Positions 1 through 6,267 of a stretch of DNA of 7,059 nt are shown here, piece after piece. Each line of letters opens with the position of its first letter. The first letter of the stretch is position 1. The position numbers were made by a program, and so were the translations under genes. Source of the stretch: Clostridiales bacterium. GTDB taxonomy: Bacteria; Bacillota; Clostridia; Lachnospirales; WQUN01. Location: NCBI GenBank assembly GCA_031271275.1, contig JAISWA010000051.1, forward strand, positions 1 through 7,059, written 5' to 3'. Below the pieces are notes generated by a model that saw nothing but the letters and a program-made list of their open reading frames with translations, was not told the origin of the DNA and ran no database searches.

Positions 1-184
1 GCACCATACTGGAACGCCCTTCGATTCTGCCGTGCCTGTACACGCACCAAACCGTTTCTACCAAAAAGCCGGTTACGGAGCCTATTAAAAATATCCAGAA
101 CGATTGGTAGATATCGTCTCGTTCCAAAAGCTTGCCTTTATTTACGTGCCGCTCTTCCGCAGCGGCATATCGGATACGCATCAT
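1..184 (-). CDS. CmpB-like putative ABC-transporter type IV membrane protein (PF06541), C-terminus outside window
   Basis: Reading leftward from an ATG at 184 gives 61 codons that stay open to the window edge. GGAGGGG (199-193) lies 8 bases before this ATG and an in-frame stop at 208-206 excludes any longer form, so the start is well set; a second ATG follows at once. The N-terminus is a charged, probably cytosolic stretch (about residues 1-26). A membrane segment follows, FWIFLIGSVTGFLVETVW, and then the basic motif YRHGRIEGRSS. A hydrophobic helix with G-S-x-x-G-x-x-x-E followed by a short G-x-x-x-x-R loop is how I recall PF06541 proteins beginning, just before their YGP..P.YG motif, which would lie outside the window. 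The family is annotated as putative ABC-transporter type IV, but its function is not established. Only a third or less of the usual length is visible. The family call is from memory of the pattern and is fairly firm; the role is unknown. Confidence 0.75.
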   Translation of the reverse strand, partial: MMRIRYAAAEERHVNKGKLLERDDIYQSFWIFLIGSVTGFLVETVWCVYRHGRIEGRSSMV

Positions 185-229
185 TACCGATTCCCCTCCG
201 GCAGGTTAAATCTTCATTTTATACTCATG

Positions 230-313
230 ACCGAAAATAAATTCACTTTTCGTCCGGCTTTCGGTTGCTCAGGAGCGAAAACCTGTAATGATTTCAAGAA
301 AATGTTTTCGCTC
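230..313. repeat. Two inverted repeats built on CGAAAA/TTTTCG
   Basis: GAGCGAAAAC at 273-282 has a perfect inverted copy at 304-313 (21-base gap). ACCGAAA at 230-236 has a perfect inverted copy at 259-265 (22-base gap). The hexamer CGAAAA occurs in alternating orientation at 232-237, 247-252, 276-281 and 305-310. All lie 45-130 bases upstream of the minus-strand start at 184. They could be operator half-sites in DNA, or hairpins in the leader RNA of that gene. Neither is followed by a U-tract, so they do not look like terminators. The repeats are directly visible; the role is inference. Confidence 0.5.
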
Positions 314-338
314 TTGGGTATATAAGAGAGGATACGAT

Positions 339-370
339 ATTTTTTAAAAAATGTTTCATAAAAATGTTTC
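339..370. repeat. A/T palindrome overlapping a 13-base-period direct repeat
   Basis: ATTTTTTAAAAAAT at 339-352 is a perfect 14-base palindrome. AAAAATGTTTC occurs at 347-357 and again exactly at 360-370, a direct repeat with a 13-base period. A related AAAATGTTTTCG is at 299-310. The block lies just upstream of the promoter at 413-441 and between two divergent transcription directions, so a binding site or curved DNA is possible. The role is not known. Confidence 0.45.
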
Positions 371-412
371 GTTTTGAAGCGGAATAATACCTAAAGACTA
401 ATTTTGCCACGG

Positions 413-441
413 TTGCGTGAGCGGAATGAACGTTGTATAAT
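413..441 (+). promoter_or_regulatory. Sigma-A-type promoter facing the gene-free stretch
   Basis: A perfect TATAAT (-10) at 436-441 is preceded, with a 17-base spacer, by TTGCGT at 413-418, which matches the -35 consensus only in its first three bases. Transcription would start near 448 and read toward 580. There is no confident plus-strand protein gene ahead of it, so if it is active its product is a short RNA. The -10 is strong and the -35 weak. Confidence 0.5.
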
Positions 442-448
442 GCGGACA

Positions 449-580
449 GAATAAAGGAAGCGAATGCGTAGACACTCGTTCCTTTTGAAAAACAAGCCGG
501 GCGGTTTGACCGGACGCAATCTTTAAAATCGAATTACGTCAAAAAATAAGCCATTCCTTGCCAGGGGCGGCTTATTTTTT
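449..580 (+). ncRNA. Candidate small RNA of about 130 bases between promoter and terminator
   Basis: A consensus -10 box (436-441) and a strong U-tract hairpin (540-581) bracket this stretch, which has no confident protein gene. Possible folds: AAAGGAA-g-CGA (453-463) pairs with TCG-TTCCTTT (476-485) as a 10-base-pair stem with one bulged G. CAAGCC (492-497) can pair with GGTTTG (503-508) around GGGC. The loop bases TGCGT (465-469) can pair with ACGCA (514-518), which would make a pseudoknot over the first stem. I match it to no known RNA family; 6S, SRP and tmRNA signatures were not seen. An alternative is that it carries a 20-codon reading frame (464-526) preceded by AAAGGAAG. It may also simply be the 3' region of the ABC genes read from the other strand. 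The bracket is visible; the RNA itself is inferred. Confidence 0.35.
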
Positions 581-581
581 G
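540..581. terminator. Bidirectional intrinsic terminator
   Basis: CAAAAAATAAGCC (540-552) pairs perfectly over 13 bases with GGCTTATTTTTTG (569-581), leaving a 16-base loop. The GC core is short (GCC/GGC) and both arms are A/T-rich, so either strand ends in a run of six T. It can end the plus-strand RNA from the promoter at 413-441. It can also end the minus-strand ABC transcript, whose last stop codon is 50 bases away at 631. Confidence 0.8.
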
Positions 582-630
582 TTGTGTTTATTTGCTTCTT
601 ATATTCCTGCAAACGTAACGATAATCGAAA

Positions 631-2355
631 TCACCGTTCAAACAGCCTGCGGTACAAACCTTTCGCCGCGAGCAGCTCCTCATGGCTGCCTGTCTCCGCG
701 ATACGCCCGCCCTCCATTACGATAATTTTATCCGCGCCGGTGATGTTGTGTAAATTGTGCGTGGTAATCAAAATCGTATGCTTCCCCCGCAACCCGTAGA
801 TGGTTTGCATGATATTGCGCTCGGTTTCCGCGTCAAGCGCCGAGGTGGCTTCGTCGAAGATAATTACCGGCGCACGGCGTATCAGCGCCCTTGCGATGGC
901 AATGCGCTGCTTCTGCCCGCCGGACAACGACGCGCCTTTTTCCCCGCAGGAGGCGGCGTATTTTTCCGGAAGTTCCCCGATAAAGGTATCGGCGTGTGCG
1001 GCTTGCGCCGCCTGTTTTATTTCCGCCTCCGTCACCTCATTGAGCGGGCGGTTCGCCCCGAGGGCGATATTTTCCCCGATGCTCATGTCAAAGAGCTTGC
1101 AGCTTTGGTCCACATAGGCGAACCGTTTCCGCCAACCGCGGATTTTATTTTTGTCAAACGCCGCGCCGCCGATTTTTATATTCAGCCCGTCCCGTTCGTA
1201 AAACCCGCCCAACACTTTCAGCAGCGTGGATTTTCCGCTTCCCGACTCGCCCACGATTGCCACCATCTCATTTTCTTTTATTTCAAAGCTGACGCCCCGC
1301 AGGGCTTCGCCTTCCGCGGATTCATAAGAAAAACGCAAATCCTTTACCGCTATCGAATAGCCCTGCGTTTCTATTTCCGCCTCCGGTTCCTCTCTTTCGT
1401 CCCCGCCTTCGCCCAGCAATTCGCCGACCCGCTTCACGGCGGCAAGGGGCGCCTGCATGTCCGCCCACGCGCCGCCGATACCCGACATACCCACCGCGAT
1501 GGTTTCACACAGGGACGGAACCATCATCAGCAGCGGGAAACCAAGCTGCCCCGTGGCAACCAAATATCCCCCGATGGCGAACACGCCCGTCAGCGTAAAC
1601 CACCCCTGCACCGTGGTAAAAAGGCTCTGCCAACCGGAAAGGAAGGCTTTGCGGAAGGACAGCGCCTTCAGCTTGCCGTTTTCCCTGTCATAGCTTAGCA
1701 GCGCCCGGTCCTGCGCGTTGTACGCCCGTATGGCAAGCGCGCCGGAAAATATGTTGGAGATGGATTTTGTCGCCCCGGCGGTGGCGGTCAAGGTTTCCTC
1801 GCCGATTTTCCCTAAGCTTTTGGCGAACCGCGCCTGAATAAACGCCGCGAGCAACCCCACGGCGACGGAAGCGAGCCCCAACCGGTAGTCGATGGCAAAC
1901 ACCACCGCTCCGCAAAAAACGATGTTAATAATACACATAAGCAGCGGGGACAGCGCGTTTCCGTATAAGTCCGCCGCCGTGTCCGCTTCGGTGTTTAGGG
2001 CGGAAATGCCTTCGCCGGAATGGGAGGACATGGACTTTTCTATGCCGGTTTTGACAAAACGGCGGAACATCGCCTGCTTCAACCGCTTTATGGCTTTTAT
2101 TTCGCTTTGCACATAAAATATGATCCCAAACCCCGTTATGGGGAAAAACGCGGCGTACATACCGAGGAACACCAGGACGGATAACAGGATTTCATTTTCC
2201 TGCGCCGACAATATCCCCCGGGTGATGCGGTTAAGTAAAAAAGAACCCATCAAGGAAGATATAAAGCCCTGGGCGCAGTAAATGAAAATGCCGATGATAT
2301 ACGCCCACCGGTACGGGCGCATGAAAGAAAAGATTTTAACGATGTGCTTGCGCAT
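631..2355 (-). CDS. ABC exporter half-transporter, second subunit of a heterodimeric pair
   Basis: A 574-residue type IV (ABCB-like) exporter half, with a membrane domain of about six helices (residues ~15-310) followed by an ATPase domain (~335-574). The ATPase motifs are complete: Walker A GESGSGKST (~369-377), Q-loop glutamine ~417 in YVDQSCKLF, signature LSGGQ (~477-481), Walker B VIIFDE with the catalytic Glu at ~502, D-loop SALD, and the switch His at ~533. The Q-loop (VDQSC rather than the usual VPQD) and H-loop (THNLHNI rather than AHR) are atypical around intact key residues. I start at the ATG at 2355 because AGGAGG (2367-2362) stands 6 bases before it; a longer form from TTG at 2370 would begin inside that site. 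The gene overlaps the end of the upstream exporter gene by 20 bases, so translation is probably coupled. There is no N-terminal C39 peptidase domain. The substrate cannot be told: drug, lipid or peptide are all possible. Confidence 0.93.
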   Translation of the reverse strand: MRKHIVKIFSFMRPYRWAYIIGIFIYCAQGFISSLMGSFLLNRITRGILSAQENEILLSVLVFLGMYAAFFPITGFGIIFYVQSEIKAIKRLKQAMFRRFVKTGIEKSMSSHSGEGISALNTEADTAADLYGNALSPLLMCIINIVFCGAVVFAIDYRLGLASVAVGLLAAFIQARFAKSLGKIGEETLTATAGATKSISNIFSGALAIRAYNAQDRALLSYDRENGKLKALSFRKAFLSGWQSLFTTVQGWFTLTGVFAIGGYLVATGQLGFPLLMMVPSLCETIAVGMSGIGGAWADMQAPLAAVKRVGELLGEGGDEREEPEAEIETQGYSIAVKDLRFSYESAEGEALRGVSFEIKENEMVAIVGESGSGKSTLLKVLGGFYERDGLNIKIGGAAFDKNKIRGWRKRFAYVDQSCKLFDMSIGENIALGANRPLNEVTEAEIKQAAQAAHADTFIGELPEKYAASCGEKGASLSGGQKQRIAIARALIRRAPVIIFDEATSALDAETERNIMQTIYGLRGKHTILITTHNLHNITGADKIIVMEGGRIAETGSHEELLAAKGLYRRLFER

Positions 2356-4078
2356 GGGAATCCTCCTCAAGGTACAGCGACTTGTATTCCGGGCAGTTTT
2401 CCATCAGCCCGGCATGGGTTCCTTCCGCGATTAAATGACCGCCGCTAAGGACGAAGATATAATCGCAGGCGTCTATCGCCGCCGGGCGGTGCGCCACCAT
2501 GACGACCGTTTTGCCCTCCGTCATTTTAAGGAAGGATTGTAAGATTTCCGCTTCGGTCAGCGGGTCGAGGGCGGAAGTCGCCTCGTCAAACAACACTACG
2601 GGCGCGTCCTGCAAATAGGCGTGGGCAATGGCAAGCCGCTGACGCTGTCCGCCGGAAATATTTTCCCCCGCTTCGGAAAGCAACGTGTCGAACTTTTGCG
2701 GCAGGTCTTCGATAAATTCCAGAATACCCGCGCTTTCGCAGGCGGCGCGCAGTTTGTCCTCCGGATAGCCGCCAAGGTTTTCCCGTATGGTTTCCGGGAA
2801 CATAAAGCTGTCCTGCGGGACGTAGGCAAGTTGATTACGCAAAGTCCTAACCGGCATATGGCGGATATTGCCGCCGTACAGTAAAATATCCCCGGAGGAC
2901 GGCGGATAAAGGGAGAGCAGCAGTTTAAGCACCGTGCTTTTTCCGCTGCCGCTATGCCCCACAAGCGCCGCGCGGGAGCCTTTTTTTATGGAAAAGGAAA
3001 CATTTTCGAGCACGGGCTTGTCTTCGCCGTAAGCGAAAGAAACGTGATTAAACCGGACGGCGGTTTCATTTGCGGCGGAGCCGCCCGGTAAAGTTTCTTC
3101 CGCCGCGGGCTCGTCCGCCGAATTTTCCTCCGTGCCGGTCATATGGGATAAAAGTTTTTCGGAAGCGGCGGCATTGTGCCTGAGCGTATTCATCTGTTGG
3201 GACAGCATGGCAAGCCACGAGCCCGCTACGCCGGAAACGGAGGTAAACGCGACAAACTCGCTGACGCTCATTGCGCCGGCGGCAACGCGGTAACCCGCCG
3301 CGGCGTAAATAAACAGCAGCGGCAATATACTCGCGAGCATTCCGGACATAATAAGCGTAAGGAACGATTGCAGGTAAGATTTATTCGCCGCGTAGAATTT
3401 GTCGTAAGCGGCAAGGTAGCGTTCCTCCATTGCCTGCTCGAGGGAGTACGCGACCACGGTGGGGATGTTTTGCAGCGAATCGTTGACCACCGCGTTAAAC
3501 CGCGCCCTTTCCTCCGACATGACGGCGGCTTTTTTCTGAATGGGCGCGGAAATCTTAACCTGCAGCAAGGTCAGCAGCGGGAACATGATAAAGAATATCA
3601 GCGTAAAAACGGGTTGTATGGTGAACATGTAGATGAAAACAATCACCACGTTTAAAAATTCCGACACAAAATTCGGCGTATTTTCAGATACGAAGCTCAC
3701 CGCCGAGGGCAAATCGTTGGCGTGGACGGAAAGCAGCTCGCCGCCAATCTTTTTGGAAAAATCGGAAAAACGCACACGCGTAAAATGTTTCGCGAAATTC
3801 TCACGGATTTTATAACCGGTATTCCCGGAAAAGCGCCCTTCCAGAAATTTATGAAGCGCGGCGGACAGGGCGCGTATTCCCATGACGGCCGCCATCACGC
3901 CGAGGAACCGGACGAACACCGCTACGTCAAAGTCCAACGCGGCTTGGCTCAAGTCCCCCGTAAATTTGTGCGTCAGCACGCCGCATACGGAGTAGGCTGC
4001 GGCAAGCAGCGTGTACGCCGTCAGAAATCCGGAGATTTTCAAACGGTTTTGCCTGACGGTTTTAAAAAAAATCTTCAT
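2336..4078 (-). CDS. ABC exporter half-transporter, first subunit of a heterodimeric pair
   Basis: A 580-residue protein with an N-terminal membrane domain (~residues 15-310, about six helices) and a C-terminal ATPase domain (~340-580). Motifs: Walker A GHSGSGKST (~374-382), Q-loop glutamine ~422 in YVPQDSFMF, signature ISGGQ (~474-478), Walker B VVLFDE with Glu ~499, D-loop SALD, and the switch His ~530 in VAHRP. All are intact. Length and layout match exporter halves that work as dimers in the cytoplasmic membrane. The next gene is a second, different half overlapping by 20 bases, so a heterodimer is the natural reading. Unlike many heterodimeric exporters, neither partner has lost its catalytic Glu. 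The start ATG at 4078 is preceded by purine-rich AAGGAAGGGGCAGGG (4097-4083), a looser ribosome binding site than those of its neighbours. A variable acidic linker (~residues 315-335) joins the two domains. The substrate is unknown. Confidence 0.93.
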   Translation of the reverse strand: MKIFFKTVRQNRLKISGFLTAYTLLAAAYSVCGVLTHKFTGDLSQAALDFDVAVFVRFLGVMAAVMGIRALSAALHKFLEGRFSGNTGYKIRENFAKHFTRVRFSDFSKKIGGELLSVHANDLPSAVSFVSENTPNFVSEFLNVVIVFIYMFTIQPVFTLIFFIMFPLLTLLQVKISAPIQKKAAVMSEERARFNAVVNDSLQNIPTVVAYSLEQAMEERYLAAYDKFYAANKSYLQSFLTLIMSGMLASILPLLFIYAAAGYRVAAGAMSVSEFVAFTSVSGVAGSWLAMLSQQMNTLRHNAAASEKLLSHMTGTEENSADEPAAEETLPGGSAANETAVRFNHVSFAYGEDKPVLENVSFSIKKGSRAALVGHSGSGKSTVLKLLLSLYPPSSGDILLYGGNIRHMPVRTLRNQLAYVPQDSFMFPETIRENLGGYPEDKLRAACESAGILEFIEDLPQKFDTLLSEAGENISGGQRQRLAIAHAYLQDAPVVLFDEATSALDPLTEAEILQSFLKMTEGKTVVMVAHRPAAIDACDYIFVLSGGHLIAEGTHAGLMENCPEYKSLYLEEDSHAQAHR

Positions 4079-4115
4079 TGAACCCTGCCCCTTCCTTGTA
4101 TTTGTAATATTCGCA

Positions 4116-4189
4116 TATAATGATTGCCGCGTCTACTGATTTTCTTGTGCGGGTGTGATATAATGAAAAAGATTTAAACCGGATATAAT
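4116..4189 (+). promoter_or_regulatory. Promoter region of the DHH gene with three TATAATGA boxes
   Basis: The octamer TATAATGA starts at 4116, 4159 and 4184. The middle one (4159-4164) has TGA directly before it, giving an extended -10 (TGATATAAT), and is the best promoter. No good -35 is seen; CTGATT at 4136-4141 with a 17-base spacer matches weakly. The box at 4184 lies 42 bases upstream of the DHH start. A promoter for the ABC genes must also lie here on the minus strand, but I could find only weak matches. Confidence 0.5.
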
Positions 4190-4231
4190 GAAATATTAAT
4201 GACATACAATAATCACATGGAGGAAATCCGG

Positions 4232-5248
4232 ATGGGCATAAAGGAATTGGTTGCCGTCATCGATCGCGGCAGAAAATTGTACATTCAAATGCACCGGCCG
4301 CCGGACCCGGACTGCATAGCGTCCGCGTCGGTGCTTGCGGACATGCTGAGCGAGGAAGGGTTGAAACCCCGCATCGTGTATACGGGGCTGATTCGCAAAC
4401 CGGAGACGATGGAGCTGATTGAAGACCTGGGGATTAAGCTTATACGGCTTGACATCGAAACCAATAAGGATTTGGTAACCCCTAAAGACCAAATCATCGT
4501 GGTGGACTGCCAGAAGGAAAACAGCAACGTCTCCCACCTGCAGGGCGAGTACATAGCGTGCATCGACCACCACCCGGAGCTGGCGGAAAAAACCTATCGT
4601 TACGAAGACATCCGCCCGGAGTTTGGCGCGTGCGCGAGTTTAATCTATTCCTACGCGGTGGAATACGGCTACGAAATTTCACCGTTGCAGGCGGCGCTTT
4701 TGATTTACGGAATACGCGTAGACACCGCCGACCTGGCGCGGCGCAAATACATGCGCGACATCGATTTGTTCTGCGAGCTGTATAAAATCGCGAACCACGA
4801 TTTGCTTTCCAATATCGGAAAAAACAGCATCCGGCCCGAGGACATCAGCACGACCATCATGGCGTATGAAAACCTGACGATTAAAAACAATATCGCGTAC
4901 AGCTTCGCCGGGGAGGACAAGGCGAAGGAATCCCTCGCGGAACTCGCCGACAAGCTGATTTCACTGGAGGACGTGGCGTTTGTGGTGGTGTACAGCCGGT
5001 GCTTCAACGGCTACAACTTCTCGGTGCGGTCGCAGCTTAGCACCATGCACGCGGGCAAGATTGTGAAATACGCCTTCGCGAAAATGAAGGGCGACGGCGG
5101 CGGTCATATGTCTATGGCGGGCGGGCTTGTTCCCAAAGTGGCGTTTATGGACTTGGTGGGCGGAAAGGCGATAATGGAACGGGTTATCAACATGTTTGAC
5201 GACGCGTTTGAAAACGTGAAGATGGACGACGGGGTAAACTCGGTGTGA
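4232..5248 (+). CDS. DHH/DHHA1 family phosphoesterase (NrnA-like oligoribonuclease / pAp phosphatase type)
   Basis: A 338-residue soluble protein with the complete DHH motif set. Motif I is HRPPDPD (His21, Asp25, Asp27); motif II is VVDCQ (Asp92); motif III is IDHHPE (Asp112-His113-His114); motif IV is GIRVDTADL (Asp164). The C-terminal DHHA1 domain has GGGHMSMAGG (~289-298), where the family has GGGH..AAG. These residues bind two metal ions, usually Mn2+. Family members hydrolyse short oligoribonucleotides, 3'-phosphoadenosine phosphate or linear cyclic-dinucleotide products; which applies cannot be read from the sequence. I start at the ATG at 4232 because GGAGG (4219-4223) lies 8 bases before it; a form from 4199 would add 11 residues and has no ribosome binding site. 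The length is slightly above B. subtilis NrnA (about 313). It stands alone, divergent from the ABC genes, and ends at the terminator at 5288. Confidence 0.9.
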   Translation: MGIKELVAVIDRGRKLYIQMHRPPDPDCIASASVLADMLSEEGLKPRIVYTGLIRKPETMELIEDLGIKLIRLDIETNKDLVTPKDQIIVVDCQKENSNVSHLQGEYIACIDHHPELAEKTYRYEDIRPEFGACASLIYSYAVEYGYEISPLQAALLIYGIRVDTADLARRKYMRDIDLFCELYKIANHDLLSNIGKNSIRPEDISTTIMAYENLTIKNNIAYSFAGEDKAKESLAELADKLISLEDVAFVVVYSRCFNGYNFSVRSQLSTMHAGKIVKYAFAKMKGDGGGHMSMAGGLVPKVAFMDLVGGKAIMERVINMFDDAFENVKMDDGVNSV

Positions 5249-5287
5249 TGCAGGGCGCACCCTGAGAAGACTGACCGATACGCAGAT

Positions 5288-5318
5288 AAAAAGCCGCTTT
5301 TTTACGAGCGGCTTTTTT
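5288..5318. terminator. Bidirectional terminator between convergent genes
   Basis: AAAAAGCCGCT (5288-5298) pairs perfectly with AGCGGCTTTTT (5307-5317) around an 8-base loop, followed by T. Each strand gives a GC-rich stem with a U-tract. It lies 40 bases after the DHH stop and 70 bases after the stop of the opposing BI-1 gene, so it can serve both. The remaining bases up to 5387 show nothing further. Confidence 0.88.
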
Positions 5319-5387
5319 GTGTTATAGGAAACTGCTTGATTCCAACGTTCCGTTTTAAAGCCAACGGATTTGAATTATAGGGCGGAC

Positions 5388-6164
5388 CTAATTTCTCCCT
5401 CTCCCGAGCAGGCGGAGGATGCGCAGAAAAATATTGATGAAATCCAGATAAAGTATAAGCGCCCCGTAAATCGCCAGATTGCTTTCAAGCCCGATTTGGG
5501 CTTCTTCGACTGCGTAACCGCCGTCCGCGTTCCCGCCGCCGAGCGCGGCATGGGCGTAGAAATTTTTAATTTTATTCGTGTCATACGCCGTAAGCCCGAG
5601 GAAGATGAACAGCCCCACGACGCAGATGATAAAATCGAGCATACTGTTTCCCAGAAAAATATTGACGACCGATACGATTATCACGCCGAACAAGCCCATC
5701 ATTAACAGGCTGCCTATCCTTGAAATGTCGGATTTGGTGACAAGCCCGTATACCGCCATGATTCCGAAACTCAGCGCCGTAATGCCGAACGCGAGGCCCA
5801 ATGTCTCGCCGTTACCGGCGTAAAACAGCGCCACAAGCCCGACGGTAAGGCCGTTTATCATGGAATAAAGCAGATAAAGCAGTATGGCGGTGGCGGGCCT
5901 CATCTTGGCGATACGGGCGGAAATGAACATGACGATCGCGAACTCCGCGATAAAAACGATGAACACCGCGTTGTACAAACCGGCGATCATACGCGCGAAC
6001 GCGGGGCTTGACTGGATACCCACCACAATAAAGAACGTGGTGAGGCAAGTCACCAACAGCCCGACGAACATCCAACCGAATACTTTTGCCATAAAACCGT
6101 TAACGGCGCTTTCGTCCGCGCCTTGTGTATAGACCACGTTGTTGTCGTAATAATTTCCCTGCAT
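5388..6164 (-). CDS. Bax inhibitor-1 (BI-1/YccA/YbhL) family membrane protein
   Basis: A 258-residue protein with about seven membrane segments (~27-50, 62-84, 91-115, 121-142, 151-171, 175-193, 230-250). Family marks are TAYDTNKIK (191-200) and the C-terminal helix LYLDFINIFLRILRLLG. The two aspartates, Asp195 and Asp241, are placed like the pH-sensing pair of B. subtilis YetJ, a Ca2+ leak channel of this family; function here is inferred from that. The loop between helices 6 and 7 is long, with a glycine-rich stretch (209-217, GGGNADGG) followed by acidic residues. The short N-terminus has the Tyr/Asn-rich NYYDNNVVY. The start ATG at 6164 has AAGGGAGG (6180-6173) 8 bases upstream. It is transcribed alone from the promoter at 6224-6195, with a leader of only about 24 bases, and meets the DHH gene at a shared terminator. 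Confidence 0.92.
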   Translation of the reverse strand: MQGNYYDNNVVYTQGADESAVNGFMAKVFGWMFVGLLVTCLTTFFIVVGIQSSPAFARMIAGLYNAVFIVFIAEFAIVMFISARIAKMRPATAILLYLLYSMINGLTVGLVALFYAGNGETLGLAFGITALSFGIMAVYGLVTKSDISRIGSLLMMGLFGVIIVSVVNIFLGNSMLDFIICVVGLFIFLGLTAYDTNKIKNFYAHAALGGGNADGGYAVEEAQIGLESNLAIYGALILYLDFINIFLRILRLLGRGRN

Positions 6165-6194
6165 TAACCAAACCTCCCTTTAAGATTTGCGCAA

Positions 6195-6224
6195 AGTATA
6201 GCACAGCGTAAAACCGTGTTGCAA
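6195..6224 (-). promoter_or_regulatory. Promoter of the BI-1 gene
   Basis: On the minus strand TTGCAA (6224-6219) is followed after 18 bases by TATACT (6200-6195), with TGC directly before the -10 (extended -10). Transcription should begin near 6188, just before the ribosome binding site at 6180. The -35 is the same palindrome used by the opposing promoter. Confidence 0.7.
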
Positions 6225-6247
6225 ATAAGCGCTTTGTTCATTATACT
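6219..6247 (+). promoter_or_regulatory. Promoter of queT sharing its -35 with the BI-1 promoter
   Basis: TTGCAA (6219-6224), a 17-base spacer, then TATACT (6242-6247). TTGCAA reads the same on both strands and is also the -35 of the minus-strand promoter, so only one direction is likely to be engaged at a time. A start near 6254 would give queT a leader of about 74 bases. Confidence 0.6.
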
Positions 6248-6267
6248 GCAGCGATCGTTTAAACATT

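Noticed and set aside
2..88. A plus-strand frame ending in FYQKAGYGAY that resembles the end of a GNAT acetyltransferase
   Set aside because: The same bases on the minus strand encode a better supported protein start (ribosome binding site, bounded start, membrane helix with a PF06541 pattern); the acetyltransferase-like end is a shadow.
104..325. A 73-codon plus-strand frame beginning with TTG
   Set aside because: There is no ribosome binding site, it runs over the minus-strand gene and through two inverted repeats, and its composition resembles no family.
757..1698. A 313-codon plus-strand frame opposite the ABC subunit gene
   Set aside because: It lies wholly antisense to a complete ABC ATPase, has a composition typical of a shadow frame (rich in Arg, Phe, Pro, His) and has no recognisable domain.
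2356..2370. Longer start for the second ABC subunit at TTG 2370
   Set aside because: The added codons are the AGGAGG ribosome binding site itself.
631..4078. Bacteriocin or lantibiotic export cluster
   Set aside because: No C39 peptidase domain, no modification enzyme and no clear precursor peptide are present near the ABC genes; the 20-codon frame at 464 is on the opposite strand and has no double-glycine leader.
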